The notes: generated by a model from the sequence alone, not told the origin. DNA of 64,000 bases from Litchfieldia sinesaloumensis (GCF_900156865.1 NZ_LT732529.1:2153805-2217804); one strand, 5' to 3'. Positions 40,627 to 51,058 are shown, counted from the stretch's first letter. Translations and numbers: made by a program.

Positions 40627-41280
40627 ATCCATGATATCCACATGTAATTTTCCATTATTATAGCTACAATACGAGATCTTCTTTAGTTCAGTGTAACCGA
40701 GCTTTTTCAATTCAGACCACAACCAAAACTCGGTTTTATTAACTTGTTTAAGATGGTCTCGTTGCACTTCTCCATCCAAGATAAGTGGTAAATCAATCGA
40801 GTAATCGGTGGGTTCCGTCGTTTTGTTTTTATCTTTTTCTAAGACAGACAGCTCACCAGAAGATTCGAGAATAGCAAATTCTACATCAGCAAGGCTTTTT
40901 ACATTTTTTTCACGGAGCTGCATCAATAAATCATCAAGATTATAGCGTTGTTTCCGCATCACATGTTCATCGATTTTACCTTTATTAATAATGACCGATG
41001 GACGCCCATCAATAATTTCTCTAATTTTTTTACTTTTTAACGAAAGAAGGGCTAGAACATATTGAATTCCCATTAATAATACCATTGGTACAACTGAGTG
41101 CATGATGGGATCCTTTGTTTGTTCAATCGCCATAACTGCCATTTCCGCTATCATCATAAAAACAACTAAATCTAGAAGGCTAAGCTCCCCGATTTCTCGC
41201 TTACCCATCAGTCGAAAAATCGTCAAAAGAATAAAATAAAGCAGTACAGTTCTTACAATTATAGTAAGGTATTCCTCCAT
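40615..41280 (-). CDS. yrbG: DUF421 membrane protein (YetF family, YrbG)
   Basis: A 221-residue protein with three N-terminal membrane segments (about residues 5-90) and a cytoplasmic DUF421 domain. The family marks are FRLMGKREIGELSLLDLVVF, IDGRPSVIINKGKID and QRYNLDDLLMQLREKNV. In B. subtilis the related YetF is a spore membrane protein; yrbG lies at this place next to spoVB. ATG was chosen with GGGAGG 8 bases upstream. Function unknown; a role in spores is plausible from context. Confidence 0.87.
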   Translation of the reverse strand: MEEYLTIIVRTVLLYFILLTIFRLMGKREIGELSLLDLVVFMMIAEMAVMAIEQTKDPIMHSVVPMVLLMGIQYVLALLSLKSKKIREIIDGRPSVIINKGKIDEHVMRKQRYNLDDLLMQLREKNVKSLADVEFAILESSGELSVLEKDKNKTTEPTDYSIDLPLILDGEVQRDHLKQVNKTEFWLWSELKKLGYTELKKISYCSYNNGKLHVDIMDEKR

Positions 41281-41470
41281 ATCAAGAGCCTCCCTCAAGA
41301 CATCTTACATTTTAGTTTGTGTTGTTCTAGTAAAAACATTATGCGTAGGATTTTCCAATAAATAGGTGTACGGACTAGAAAAGTTTTGTACTTTTTATTC
41401 TAATTTATTTTGGACATGAATATGCTCGTACTAAGGAGTATGTTCATAAAGATGAGGGGGAGAAATCTAC

Positions 41471-41854
41471 ATGAGGAAAATGGGAATTGCAATGGTTTAC
41501 GGTGTAGTCGCAATTTTTATGTTTGTTATTGTTTCTAGTTTACTCATTTCACTTTTACTTCGTTTTACATCACTTCAGGAATCTTCTATGTCCTGGGTCA
41601 TTTTAGGGGCTTCCTTCCTTGCTCTGTTTGTTGGCGGATTTGTTTCTGGAGGAAAGGGAAAGGAAAAAGGCTGGTTAATTGGCGGCGGTACGGGTATTTT
41701 GTATTCCGTTATTGTTTTTCTAGTTCAATTTTTAGGATATGATGCAACGTTCACAGCTGAGCAAATGATGTATCACGCTGGATTTTTAGCGGCCGCTGTT
41801 CTTGGTGGAATCTTCGGGGTTAATTTGACTACTCCTTCCAGAAGGGAAGCCTAA
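41471..41854 (+). CDS. yrzE: TIGR04086-type membrane protein (YrzE)
   Basis: A 127-residue protein with four hydrophobic segments and short glycine-rich loops: AMVYGVVAIFMFVIVSSLLI, ASFLALFVGGFVSGGKGKEK, WLIGGGTGILYSVIVFLVQF, then GFLAAAVLGGIFGVNL. It matches the small TIGR04086/YrzE family conserved in spore formers between yajC and spoVB-yrbG. No function is established to my knowledge. ATG with GAGGGGGAG upstream. It is convergent with yajC, with a shared hairpin terminator. Confidence 0.85.
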   Translation: MRKMGIAMVYGVVAIFMFVIVSSLLISLLLRFTSLQESSMSWVILGASFLALFVGGFVSGGKGKEKGWLIGGGTGILYSVIVFLVQFLGYDATFTAEQMMYHAGFLAAAVLGGIFGVNLTTPSRREA

Positions 41855-41867
41855 TTATATATGAAAA

Positions 41868-41900
41868 TAAAAAAAGAGCGTGTAATTGCGCTCTTTTTTT
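41868..41900. terminator. Bidirectional terminator between yrzE and yajC
   Basis: AAAAAAAGAGCG-TGTAATTG-CGCTCTTTTTTT, a 12-bp stem with A and T runs on each side, between convergent genes. Confidence 0.92.
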
Positions 41901-41907
41901 CGTTCAA

Positions 41908-42165
41908 TTAGTCCTTGATGACATCACGTACAGCTTGTCTGTCATATGTAAGATTAGAGTTGCCTGATTTAATAACTACCTTATTTTCATCAATTGAATC
42001 AATGATGCCGTGTAATCCACCAATCGTTACAACTTTATCCCCTTTTTGAAGACTAGATTGCATTTGAAGTGTGGCCTTTTGACGCTTTTGTTGTGGACGA
42101 ATTAATAAGAAATAAAAAATCGCAAACATAAGAATTAAAGGACCAACAGTTCCTAATATTTCCAT
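41908..42165 (-). CDS. yajC: Preprotein translocase subunit YajC
   Basis: An 85-residue protein with one N-terminal membrane segment (VGPLILMFAIFYFLLIRPQQ) followed by a short basic and beta-rich cytoplasmic part (KGDKVVTIGGLHGIIDSID). It associates with SecDF at the Sec translocase. It lies 43 bases downstream of tgt, the usual tgt-yajC order. ATG with AGGAGG upstream. Confidence 0.95.
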   Translation of the reverse strand: MEILGTVGPLILMFAIFYFLLIRPQQKRQKATLQMQSSLQKGDKVVTIGGLHGIIDSIDENKVVIKSGNSNLTYDRQAVRDVIKD

Positions 42166-42208
42166 TCATTTCACCTCCTGATTAAAAATTTTCTTTACAT
42201 TTCATTAT

Positions 42209-43393
<1,185 letters not shown>

Positions 43394-43408
43394 TCATCGT
43401 TCAATTTT

Positions 43409-44437
43409 TTATTTGATTAGCATTGCATCTCCGAAACTAAAGAAACGATAACGTTCCTTAACAGCTTCGTTATATGCACGGAGGATATTTTCTCTTCCTG
43501 CTAATGCACTTACTAGCATAATTAGTGTTGATTTCGGAAGATGGAAGTTTGTAATCAGTCCATCTATCGCCTCATATTGATAACCAGGATAAATAAAGAT
43601 ATTTGTCCATCCACTAGATTCTACAAATTTTCCATTGTTATTTTTTACAATGGTTTCTAGGGTTCTTGTTGAGGTAGTACCCACAGAAATAATGCTGCCA
43701 CCAGATGCTTTCACATCATTTAACAGCTTAGCGGTTTCTGCATTCATCTGATAAAATTCGGAATGCATATCGTGTTCATCGATTGTATCAGAGCTTACTG
43801 GGCGGAACGTACCCAACCCAACATGCAAGGTGATAAATGCTATATGTACTCCTTTTTCACGGATCTCACGGAGAAGTTCCTCTGTAAAATGCAGTCCTGC
43901 TGTCGGAGCTGCCGCGGACCCTCTGTGTTTAGCATAAACAGTTTGATATCGATCCTTATCATCTAATTGTTCGTGGATATATGGTGGCAGTGGCATTTCT
44001 CCTAATGCATCTAACACCTCATAAAATATCCCTTCATAATGAAATTCCAACATTCTTCCACCGTGTTCACCTATTGCCGTGCACGTTGCCTTTAATCGCC
44101 CGTCACCAAAGGTCAATACAGTTCCTTCTTTCACACGCTTAGCAGGCTTCACAAGTGTTTCCCATGTATCCCCTTCTTCTTGCTTTAAAAGGAGTACTTC
44201 CACCTTCGCACCTGTGTCCTCTTTGACTCCATATAGTCGAGCTGGTAGAACGCGTGTATCATTCAATACAAGACAATCTCCCTCATTTAAATAAGACAGA
44301 ATGGAACGAAAATGAGTATGTGTCAAATCGCCAGTATTTTTGTCAACTACCATTAAGCGTGATGCTTCTCGATTCTCGAGAGGTGTCTGGGCAATTAATT
44401 CCTCTGGTAAATCAAAATCAAATAAGTCTACTTTCAT
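43409..44437 (-). CDS. queA: S-adenosylmethionine:tRNA ribosyltransferase-isomerase QueA
   Basis: A 342-residue enzyme that adds the epoxycyclopentanediol precursor from SAM to preQ1-34 in tRNA, giving epoxyqueuosine. Family blocks seen are [51 protein letters not shown] and [10 protein letters not shown] set the start at the ATG of MKVDLF, which matches known QueA N-termini; an ORF extension of three codons is open upstream. It lies between the DUF2905 gene and tgt. Confidence 0.97.
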   Translation of the reverse strand: MKVDLFDFDLPEELIAQTPLENREASRLMVVDKNTGDLTHTHFRSILSYLNEGDCLVLNDTRVLPARLYGVKEDTGAKVEVLLLKQEEGDTWETLVKPAKRVKEGTVLTFGDGRLKATCTAIGEHGGRMLEFHYEGIFYEVLDALGEMPLPPYIHEQLDDKDRYQTVYAKHRGSAAAPTAGLHFTEELLREIREKGVHIAFITLHVGLGTFRPVSSDTIDEHDMHSEFYQMNAETAKLLNDVKASGGSIISVGTTSTRTLETIVKNNNGKFVESSGWTNIFIYPGYQYEAIDGLITNFHLPKSTLIMLVSALAGRENILRAYNEAVKERYRFFSFGDAMLIK

Positions 44438-44457
44438 ATCTCTCACCTACTATTTTT

Positions 44458-44649
44458 CTACCGAAATCGTCCAAGTACGTAAAAAATCAATGATAACACA
44501 ACGCTAATTATAATAGATGTTACAATCGGAAAATAAAATGTTGTATTTCCCTTTTTCACTACGATATCCCCAGGTAGTTTTCCGATAAAATGCATGACAA
44601 ACCCGACAACTAACAGTAGAACTCCCATTATCATTAGCATTTTTCCCAC
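44458..44649 (-). CDS. DUF2905 small membrane protein
   Basis: 63 residues with two hydrophobic segments (about 3-20 and 42-60) joined by the conserved loop FIGKLPGDIVVKKGNTTFYF, the hallmark of DUF2905. The family often sits beside ruvB and queA, as here, but has no known function. It is 10 bases from ruvB, so it belongs to the ruvAB-queA-tgt operon. ATG start. Confidence 0.88.
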   Translation of the reverse strand: MGKMLMIMGVLLLVVGFVMHFIGKLPGDIVVKKGNTTFYFPIVTSIIISVVLSLIFYVLGRFR

Positions 44650-44659
44650 GATTCATTAC

Positions 44660-45661
44660 CTACTCCTTTGGAATTTCAATTTGAAAATGTTGATAAACTA
44701 GTTCCGTAACTACCCTTCCACGGGGAGTTCGCTGCAAAAAACCAATTTGAAGAAGATATGGCTCATACACATCTTCAATCGTATGTGCTTCTTCTCCAAT
44801 TGTCGCTGCAATTGTCTCAAGTCCTACTGGACCACCACGGAACTTTTCAATAATTCCCTTAAGTAATTTATGGTCAATATGGTCAAGTCCTAAACGGTCA
44901 ACCTGTAATAATTCCAGAGCTTCATTCGCAATGTGTGTGGAGATTGTTCCGTTTCCTCGAACTTGTGCAAAATCCCTCACTCGTCTCAATAAACGGTTGG
45001 CAATTCTCGGTGTCCCTCTTGACCGTCTGGCAATTTCATGTGCTGCTTGTTCATCAATTTCTACTTCTAATAGCTCTGCAGTCCTTGTTACGATATCAGC
45101 TAGTTGACTTTCATTATAATATTCTAGCCGACTAAGAACCCCAAATCTGTCCCGCAGTGGTGCTGATAGAGAACCTGCGCGCGTTGTCGCACCAACTAAT
45201 GTGAAAGGTGGGAGGTCAAGACGTACCGAACGTGCACCAGGTCCTTTTCCGATTACTATATCCAGACAAAAATCCTCCATAGCTGGATAGAGAACCTCTT
45301 CAATGGAGCGTTGTAAACGATGAATCTCATCTATAAAAAGGACATCACCGGGTTCAAGAGCTGTCAAAATAGCGGCTAAATCTCCTGGTCTTTCTATAGC
45401 TGGACCCGAAGTGGTACGAATATTTACACCCATTTCATTTGCAATTATTGTAGCAAGTGTAGTTTTCCCTAGACCTGGGGGTCCATATAATAATACATGG
45501 TCCAAGGTTTCCTGCCTCATTCTTGCAGCTTCAATAAAAATGGATAAATTAGATTTGACCTTTTCTTGTCCAATATATTGTGATAAGGTTTGCGGTCTGA
45601 GGCTCTGCTCGATTGCTGATTCCTCGTAATTTGTATTACCTGACACGATTCTGTCCTCCAT
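44660..45661 (-). CDS. ruvB: Holliday junction DNA helicase RuvB
   Basis: A 333-residue AAA+ motor that drives branch migration with RuvA. The N-terminal [20 protein letters not shown], Walker [13 protein letters not shown] (about 60-71), Walker B FIDEIHRL, sensor 1 [20 protein letters not shown] and the C-terminal winged helix ([19 protein letters not shown]) are complete. It starts 13 bases after ruvA. ATG start. Confidence 0.98.
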   Translation of the reverse strand: MEDRIVSGNTNYEESAIEQSLRPQTLSQYIGQEKVKSNLSIFIEAARMRQETLDHVLLYGPPGLGKTTLATIIANEMGVNIRTTSGPAIERPGDLAAILTALEPGDVLFIDEIHRLQRSIEEVLYPAMEDFCLDIVIGKGPGARSVRLDLPPFTLVGATTRAGSLSAPLRDRFGVLSRLEYYNESQLADIVTRTAELLEVEIDEQAAHEIARRSRGTPRIANRLLRRVRDFAQVRGNGTISTHIANEALELLQVDRLGLDHIDHKLLKGIIEKFRGGPVGLETIAATIGEEAHTIEDVYEPYLLQIGFLQRTPRGRVVTELVYQHFQIEIPKE

Positions 45662-45674
45662 ACAAGCACCCCCC

Positions 45675-46277
45675 TTATTTTAATAGCTTCTGTAACGCCT
45701 TTTTAATATATTGGTCTGTTGATAATTCCTCTTTCCTTAATTCAGGCAATACCTTTTTTATCTCTCTCTCTGCATAGCCCAATACTTTAAGGGCCTCGAC
45801 AGCTTCGTCTAGTTCAGAATGGCTTGTACTGGCTTCAAACTCGTGGTCTTCAGCAAATAAATCTGGGTGAAGGGATGGCATTAAATCGTGAAGTTTCCCT
45901 TTTAGATCTAGAATGATTTGTCGTGCTGTCTTTTTCCCCACACCAGGAAATTTAGTTAGAAACTTCTCATCCTCATTTTCAATTGCACGAATGACTTGTT
46001 CTGGATGGCCTGAAGCAAGAATTGCTAATCCACCCTTTGGCCCGATTCCTGTAACATTTAATAGTTTTAAAAATAAAGCCCGCTCTTCACGTGTCTTGAA
46101 ACCATATAGAGCCAATATATCTTCTCTGACATGTTGGTATGTATAAACCGTTACCTGACTTTCCCTCGTAAAGACAAATGGATTAGGTGTATATATTTGA
46201 TATCCGATTCCGTTATTTTCAACAACAACGTATTCAGGATTAATGTAGTCAACCGTCCCTTTAATAAATTCAATCAA
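45675..46277 (-). CDS. ruvA: Holliday junction DNA helicase RuvA
   Basis: A 200-residue tetrameric junction-binding protein. Domain I is an OB fold ([20 protein letters not shown]), domain II holds two helix-hairpin-helix motifs ([33 protein letters not shown]), and domain III at the C-terminus contacts RuvB ([19 protein letters not shown]). TTG at 46277 was chosen: GGGGAGAG lies 7 bases upstream and the protein then matches known RuvA starts. An extension of 11 codons is open upstream but lacks a ribosome site. Confidence 0.96.
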   Translation of the reverse strand: MIEFIKGTVDYINPEYVVVENNGIGYQIYTPNPFVFTRESQVTVYTYQHVREDILALYGFKTREERALFLKLLNVTGIGPKGGLAILASGHPEQVIRAIENEDEKFLTKFPGVGKKTARQIILDLKGKLHDLMPSLHPDLFAEDHEFEASTSHSELDEAVEALKVLGYAEREIKKVLPELRKEELSTDQYIKKALQKLLK

Positions 46278-46337
46278 ACGTATTCTCTCCCCTACTTTGC
46301 TGTACCCCATTTTATCATATTCGTCAAAAAAAGACTA

Positions 46338-46374
46338 AAAAATAAACGAGACTAGAAGTGGTTTCTAGTCTCGT
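46338..46374 (-). terminator. Terminator after bofC
   Basis: ACGAGACTAGAA and TTCTAGTCTCGT form a perfect 12-bp stem with a 5-base loop; on the minus strand TTTATTTTTT follows. Confidence 0.88.
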
Positions 46375-46385
46375 TAATATATCCA

Positions 46386-46913
46386 TTAGGGGGAGGATGT
46401 ATAGGTTTTGTAAGTTTCAATGACATTTATATATTCGTCTTTAGTGCCGACCTTGATTCCTTTTTTCAATAGATCATGTTCATAGCTTTTAAGCTTATCT
46501 GTATCGATTTGAAAGAATGACTGTATAACCTTATCTGATTCCTCCGGCTTTCCATTAAAAATAGTTAATATTCCATCTTCTGTTAATCCGAAATATCCAT
46601 TTGTCTTTAACAAAGGTGAAATATCATCAATATGTTGTTGAAAGACAACTTGGTCTTCATCTTGGTGAACTAAATTCCAGTTCTCATATTGAGCCCAAAA
46701 ATCTTCCATAGATAGAATTGTCTCTTTGAGTATTTCTTCACTTACCTCTCCATCAACATAAACACGTTCAAGAATAACGGTTACTTCTAAAGGTCCAGTC
46801 ACCTCTTGAACTGCCTCTTTGTTTTCTTCTGCTAATTCTGCACCAATTCCTGAAAAGCTAGGTAGTATAAAAACAACCGCTAAACAAACGATTACTCTTA
46901 TTAACGTTCTCAT
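46386..46913 (-). CDS. bofC: Forespore regulator of the sigma-K checkpoint BofC
   Basis: A 175-residue secreted forespore protein. The signal peptide MRTLIRVIVCLAVVFILPSF ends near residue 27. The mature part contains LERVYVDGEVSEE, SMEDFWAQYENWNLVHQ, QHIDDISPLLKTNGYFG and IQSFFQIDTDKL, all close to B. subtilis BofC as I remember it. BofC in the intermembrane space delays SpoIVB-dependent activation of pro-sigma-K processing. ATG chosen with GAGGTGATG upstream. A forespore-type promoter precedes it. Its target complex, SpoIVFA/SpoIVFB, is encoded 10 kb away in this window. Confidence 0.9.
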   Translation of the reverse strand: MRTLIRVIVCLAVVFILPSFSGIGAELAEENKEAVQEVTGPLEVTVILERVYVDGEVSEEILKETILSMEDFWAQYENWNLVHQDEDQVVFQQHIDDISPLLKTNGYFGLTEDGILTIFNGKPEESDKVIQSFFQIDTDKLKSYEHDLLKKGIKVGTKDEYINVIETYKTYTSSP

Positions 46914-46984
46914 TTTGGCATCACCTCTTACAATTAGTTGCCAACACTCTTTTAATGTTTTTTTATGTGACCAACCTACACATA

Positions 46985-47013
46985 TAGTGTGACCATTTTT
47001 AACAAGAATATCC
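46985..47013 (-). promoter_or_regulatory. Candidate sigma-F/sigma-G promoter of bofC
   Basis: On the minus strand GGATA (47009-47013), 14 bases, GGTCACACTA (46985-46994). The -10 fits the forespore consensus GGNNANANTR completely; the -35 differs from GYATA at one base. bofC is a forespore gene in B. subtilis. Confidence 0.6.
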
Positions 47014-47027
47014 AATATTTTCGAAAA

Positions 47028-47056
47028 TAAAAAAAGAGATGCCCAAATGGACATCC
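47028..47056 (-). terminator. Terminator after coxA
   Basis: On the minus strand GGATGTCC-ATTT-GGGCATCT is followed by seven T residues, just beyond the coxA stop codon. Confidence 0.75.
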
Positions 47057-47063
47057 AATAAAA

Positions 47064-47888
47064 TTACCCTCTATTCTCATTTGTAAATGGTGCTCTAATA
47101 GTATCGCCAATATTGTCAAAAAGGTCTTTGATGTCAGCATCAATTGTTTCGCGTCTATTTCCATTTCGAATATCATTATCGATATCGCGAACACGAGTAA
47201 AAGTACCTTCATCTGTTACAACATTGACATTACGTTTACCGACTAAAGGTTTAACTTCCTTTTTTACATCATTTTGAACATTATTTCGATTGTCATTGTC
47301 GTTTGTATCAATGGCTATTAATACATTGTCGTCCGTTACAATTACACGAGCATCCTCGACATTTTTCACCTTAGATGCACGTTCACTAATTTTTCGGACT
47401 AGGTTTCCATTATCATTGTAATAACCATATGATTGTACTTTATGGTTATTATCATTTAAATGGCTATGGTAATTTTGGTCAGCGTATCCATGACCATTTT
47501 TGTTATTCATTGTGTTTGGATTGCCATCGTTAAATGGGTTATTTCTTCTGTTCTGATCATTGCGATTCATGATCCCGGAACGATTGTCTTTAGCTCTATT
47601 ACCATTGTTCTTGTCATTTCGGTTGTTCATAGTACCGACACGGTTGTTTCTGTTTCTGTCCCCGTTTCCATTAAGATCCATTATCTCCGTTAATGGCCCA
47701 TCATTGTCCCGAACCCTTTCTCCATTTCCGTCGCGACCACGTTCACCATTATTTTCATTGGAGTAATAGCCAAATGGTTGTACATTGTCATTGTCCCTGT
47801 TAGGGGATGCTCCTTGGTCGGTATTACAAGCCGTTAGACCACCCAGCAATAATGCAGCAGTTGAAAATGTATAGAGTATTTTCCGCAA
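47064..47888 (-). CDS. coxA: YhcN/YlaJ-family sporulation lipoprotein CoxA (YrbB)
   Basis: A 274-residue lipoprotein. A short signal sequence ends in the lipobox LGGLTAC (Cys21). A low-complexity Asn/Asp/Arg/Gly-rich region follows at about 30-140. The C-terminal YhcN/YlaJ domain contains ASKVKNVEDARVIVTDDNVL, then VKPLVGKRNVNVVTDEGTF. In B. subtilis CoxA is a spore cortex-associated protein encoded next to safA, as here. TTG was chosen: GGGGG lies 8 bases upstream, giving a normal lipoprotein signal length. Other YhcN-type proteins exist, so the exact name rests on context. Confidence 0.82.
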   Translation of the reverse strand: MRKILYTFSTAALLLGGLTACNTDQGASPNRDNDNVQPFGYYSNENNGERGRDGNGERVRDNDGPLTEIMDLNGNGDRNRNNRVGTMNNRNDKNNGNRAKDNRSGIMNRNDQNRRNNPFNDGNPNTMNNKNGHGYADQNYHSHLNDNNHKVQSYGYYNDNGNLVRKISERASKVKNVEDARVIVTDDNVLIAIDTNDNDNRNNVQNDVKKEVKPLVGKRNVNVVTDEGTFTRVRDIDNDIRNGNRRETIDADIKDLFDNIGDTIRAPFTNENRG

Positions 47889-48034
47889 TACAAAAACCCC
47901 CTTTGACCTTTTGAACATATCTTCATGTTCATGATTAGGTTGCGTAATAAAAAGGGGGATTATATCTGTTAGTTATTTCATGTACTTAAAGGGAGAGTTT
48001 TTTAATAAATACTTTATTTTTATAAATACTAAAA

Positions 48035-48066
48035 AATTAAGGACGAATGATTTATTCGTCCTTACA
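48035..48066 (-). terminator. Terminator after safA
   Basis: On the minus strand AAGGACGAAT-AAATC-ATTCGTCCTT is followed by AATTTTTT. It separates safA from coxA, so any coxA read-through would be partial. Confidence 0.85.
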
Positions 48067-48074
48067 AGTTATTT

Positions 48075-49574
48075 TCAATCATTAAAGTCATCATCATCTA
48101 CGTCTGGTAAGTTAAACATTCCTGGTTGACCAGCAAATCCACCTTGGTAAGGTTGTGGATTGAAAGCTCCTGGAAAACCCGGTTGGCCCGCTTGGAAGCC
48201 TGGTTGACCCGCCTGAAATCCTTGTTGGCCCATCGGGAATCCCGGCTGTGACATCGGATAACCCGGTTGACTCATTTGGAAGCCCGGCTGTGACATCTGG
48301 TGGCCTGGTTGGCCCATTGGGAAGCCTTGTTGTGGGAACTGTCCTACAAACGGAGTCTTTGGTGCTCCACAACCACAATCTTTTTTGTTATAAAATTGTG
48401 ATGGGCCCGCAAAACCTGGAGCTGGATTACCGACAGGATTATTAAACATAGCTGGACTCACAGCTTGCGGTCCTGCTTGCATCGGCATGCCTGGTCCGCC
48501 AAATGGGCCTGGGAATCCTCCATTAAAGCCATAACCAGGCATTACTGGAGTGACAGGTACACAATTGCCCATCGGTAATGGTTGTGCTGGCATAGGTGCC
48601 ATTTGTGGCATCTGTGGCATTTGCGGTGCCTCAGGTATATCATCTAATTCATCCTCAACACCTGCAACCATTTGTGGCATTTGTGGCATATGAGCTTGCA
48701 TGATATTGAAATTGTTGATATCAATCTCAAACGGATATGGTTGTTGTGGCATTTGAACTGGCATTTGTGGCATTTGGATTGGTTCCAATTGCTCTTCTTT
48801 AACCTCTTCGTCTACATCTTCTGTACGTTGATAACCGCCCATTGGATTAAATGGTCCTGGCTGAGGTGGAAATCCTCCTTGAAAACCAGGATTATAATTA
48901 AATCCATAACCAGGCATTACTGGTGTCATAGGCACACAAAAATTGTTGAACATAGGCTGTTGAATTGGCATTTGTTGCATCGGTGGTCCCTGAGGCATTT
49001 GCTGCATTTCTGGTTCATAATCCATCTCTGGACCTAAATCATCCTGTTCTGATGCCACCATTCCTGGTAACACATTTTGCGGTGGTGTTGGAACTTGTGG
49101 CATCGACATCATATTAAAGTTATTGATATCGATTTCAAGTGGCTGATATTGCGGCATCATAGGCATCTGTGGCATTTGTGGCATCTGTGGCATCTGTGGC
49201 ATTTGCGGCATTTGCGGCATTTGCGGCATTTGCGGAATGTATGGACCAGTTTCGACACCTTTTACCTCTTCTTCAACTTCATCTTCTAAATCCATTACCG
49301 GAAAGGGCTTTGGAGTTATATCTGCAAATGGATGTTGAATTTGTTCTTCCTTTTTAGGAGCCGGTTTGATTTGTGTTTCTTTCTGAACTCCTCCAATTTG
49401 AGCTTCTTTTTTAACATGGACAGTTCCGGTCGGTACTTTCACTTTCATTCCTGGCATAAGCATATCCGGATTACTTAATTGAGTATTGACGGCTTTAAGT
49501 TCTTGAAAGTCGACTCCATACTTCTTCGCAATTTCCCATAAGGTGTCGCCTTTTTGAACGATATGGATTTTCAC
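48075..49574 (-). CDS. safA: Spore coat assembly protein SafA
   Basis: A 499-residue morphogenetic protein that links inner coat proteins to the cortex surface. A LysM domain at residues 1-48 (VQKGDTLWEIAKKYGVDFQE) binds peptidoglycan. The rest is Met/Pro/Gln/Gly-rich: an (MPQ)n tract at 114-142, two copies of EIDINNFN (147 and 283), two of CVPxTPVMPGYGFN (213 and 338), CGCG at 400-403, and seven 7-residue (M/A)xQPGFx units at about 420-468. GTG start with AGGAGGGG upstream. The composition agrees with SafA, known to be rich in such residues and glutamine for transglutaminase cross-linking. Confidence 0.92.
   Translation of the reverse strand: MKIHIVQKGDTLWEIAKKYGVDFQELKAVNTQLSNPDMLMPGMKVKVPTGTVHVKKEAQIGGVQKETQIKPAPKKEEQIQHPFADITPKPFPVMDLEDEVEEEVKGVETGPYIPQMPQMPQMPQMPQMPQMPQMPQMPMMPQYQPLEIDINNFNMMSMPQVPTPPQNVLPGMVASEQDDLGPEMDYEPEMQQMPQGPPMQQMPIQQPMFNNFCVPMTPVMPGYGFNYNPGFQGGFPPQPGPFNPMGGYQRTEDVDEEVKEEQLEPIQMPQMPVQMPQQPYPFEIDINNFNIMQAHMPQMPQMVAGVEDELDDIPEAPQMPQMPQMAPMPAQPLPMGNCVPVTPVMPGYGFNGGFPGPFGGPGMPMQAGPQAVSPAMFNNPVGNPAPGFAGPSQFYNKKDCGCGAPKTPFVGQFPQQGFPMGQPGHQMSQPGFQMSQPGYPMSQPGFPMGQQGFQAGQPGFQAGQPGFPGAFNPQPYQGGFAGQPGMFNLPDVDDDDFND
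48171..48317. repeat. 21-bp tandem repeats in safA
   Basis: Seven in-frame 21-bp units encode the heptad (M/A)-(S/G)-Q-(P/Q)-G-(F/Y/H)-(Q/P) near the C-terminus of SafA. Unit number is likely to vary between strains. Confidence 0.8.
49161..49235. repeat. 9-bp tandem repeats in safA (MPQ tract)
   Basis: Eight to nine in-frame 9-bp units encode Met-Pro-Gln. The last four units share the codon variant GCAAATGCC (read on the minus strand), suggesting recent local duplication by slippage. Confidence 0.85.
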
Positions 49575-49648
49575 GCGATTTTCCCCTCCTATACATAAGT
49601 CAATACATACTATGTCAAAATAGGCAAATTGCCACTATTTCTCATCAC

Positions 49649-49677
49649 AACTTATGCATAGGCTTCACAAATTATGT
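49649..49677 (-). promoter_or_regulatory. Possible sigma-E promoter of safA
   Basis: On the minus strand ACATAAT, 14 bases, CATAAGTT. Spacing fits sigma-E, but the -10 has two mismatches to CATACAHT. safA is sigma-E-dependent in B. subtilis. Weak evidence. Confidence 0.3.
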
Positions 49678-49717
49678 GTAGCTTGGGGACTGGTCAAGCC
49701 ATAAAAATAAAATACAA

Positions 49718-49746
49718 ATAAAAAAACCCGACTTAAGTCGAGTTTG
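49718..49746 (-). terminator. Terminator after pheA
   Basis: On the minus strand ACTCGAC-TTAA-GTCGGGT is followed by TTTTTT, nine bases after the pheA stop codon. Confidence 0.85.
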
Positions 49747-49754
49747 CTATATCA

Positions 49755-50606
49755 TCATATCCGAAAATATGGATAACTCCCTAATACAGTCACACCGCTT
49801 CCTAATGCCTCTAATTCTGCAATGGCACTAGGAATTAAGATCTCGTCCATTTTTTGTTCAATATCAATTAAAAAGAAGTAATTCCCGAGTCCTGTTTTCA
49901 TAGGTCGTGATTCAATTTTTGATAAGTTCAATTTTCTCCAAGCGAAAACGGATAAAACTTGATGCAAAGTTCCTGCTTGATCGGAAGGCAATGTAACCAT
50001 TAGGGTTGTTTTATTTCCGGTATTATTTTCAATATCAAGGTCCACCATATCTTTATGTAAGACTACAAAACGGGTATGATTATTGTCAAAATCGTGAATA
50101 TCTTCTTTAACAATTGTTAAACCATACTCTTTTGCCGCAATGGCATTCGCAATCGCCGCAAGGTTTTGCTCTGGATGCTCACTCACAAATTTTGCTGCGG
50201 CTCCTGTGGATGTAGTTTCAATAGGTTGTATCCTTGAAAAATTGTTATATAAAAATTTATGACATTGCGCAATTGCATGTGGATGTGAATAAATCCCTTC
50301 TACATTTTCCCAAGCATTTGTATTATCGGGATGTACCATTAAATGTTGTTTAATGGGTATAATAACCTCACCAACAATTTTCAATTGTTTTTCATGAATT
50401 AAGTAGTCAATTGTTAGATTAACAGTTCCTTCAATGGTATTTTCAATAGGGACAACTGCTACATCTACTTCCCCATTCTCTACTGCATCAATGCATGCCG
50501 GAATCGTCCGATAAGGCTTGCTTTCCTTGCCCGGAAAAATATTCGCGACGGCCTGTGCAGTGAAAGTTGCATTCGGTCCTAAATAACCTATATTCATAAT
50601 GTTCAT
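49755..50606 (-). CDS. pheA: Prephenate dehydratase PheA
   Basis: A 283-residue monofunctional prephenate dehydratase making phenylpyruvate for phenylalanine synthesis. Catalytic domain marks are IGYLGPNATFTAQAV, VVPIENTIEGTVNLTIDYLI, and NNHTRFVVL with the catalytic Thr-Arg-Phe. The C-terminal ACT domain (about 200-280) has LHQVLSVFAWRKLNLSKIES and RPMKTGLGNYFFLID, the ESRP-type phenylalanine-binding site. ATG start, with GGGGGA upstream; a second ATG three codons later is possible. It follows the ACT protein PheB by 11 bases. Confidence 0.96.
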   Translation of the reverse strand: MNIMNIGYLGPNATFTAQAVANIFPGKESKPYRTIPACIDAVENGEVDVAVVPIENTIEGTVNLTIDYLIHEKQLKIVGEVIIPIKQHLMVHPDNTNAWENVEGIYSHPHAIAQCHKFLYNNFSRIQPIETTSTGAAAKFVSEHPEQNLAAIANAIAAKEYGLTIVKEDIHDFDNNHTRFVVLHKDMVDLDIENNTGNKTTLMVTLPSDQAGTLHQVLSVFAWRKLNLSKIESRPMKTGLGNYFFLIDIEQKMDEILIPSAIAELEALGSGVTVLGSYPYFRI

Positions 50607-50617
50607 TTCTCTTCCCC

Positions 50618-51058
50618 CTATGCTCCAGTCCCAAGGATCTCTACTTTATCTACGAATTCAAGTTTTCGAAGTTTAGCTAGGAGGTCAGTTACTTCACCGT
50701 GCATGCCCGATGTATTCAATGAGAGTGTAACATTCGCTTTTCCTCTTAGTGGAATTGTTTGGTGAATGGTTAACACGTTACAACCGGTATCAGCTACAGT
50801 TCTTAACAATTGAGAAAGAGTCCCAGAACGGTCCTCAAGATGAAAAAACAATGAAATGATTTTTTCCTTTACAGTGGTGTGGAAAGGAAATACAGTGTCT
50901 TTATATTTGTAATAAGCACTTCTACTTAAGTCTACCTTTTGTGTAGCCTCTGCTATCGATTGTGCCTCTCCACTGTCTAACAATTCCTTCGCATCGAGAG
51001 TTTTTCGAACCGCTTCCGGAAGTACATCCTCACGAACAAGATAAAATTTGCCATCCAT
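50618..51058 (-). CDS. pheB: ACT domain protein PheB
   Basis: A 146-residue protein with an N-terminal helix-turn-helix-like part ([17 protein letters not shown]) and a C-terminal ACT domain ([36 protein letters not shown]). It resembles B. subtilis PheB, called a chorismate mutase homologue in older annotation, but no mutase active site is visible. ATG at 51058 has GGGGGAG 8 bases upstream; 30 further codons are open upstream without support. It lies between obg and pheA, as in B. subtilis. Confidence 0.9.
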   Translation of the reverse strand: MDGKFYLVREDVLPEAVRKTLDAKELLDSGEAQSIAEATQKVDLSRSAYYKYKDTVFPFHTTVKEKIISLFFHLEDRSGTLSQLLRTVADTGCNVLTIHQTIPLRGKANVTLSLNTSGMHGEVTDLLAKLRKLEFVDKVEILGTGA

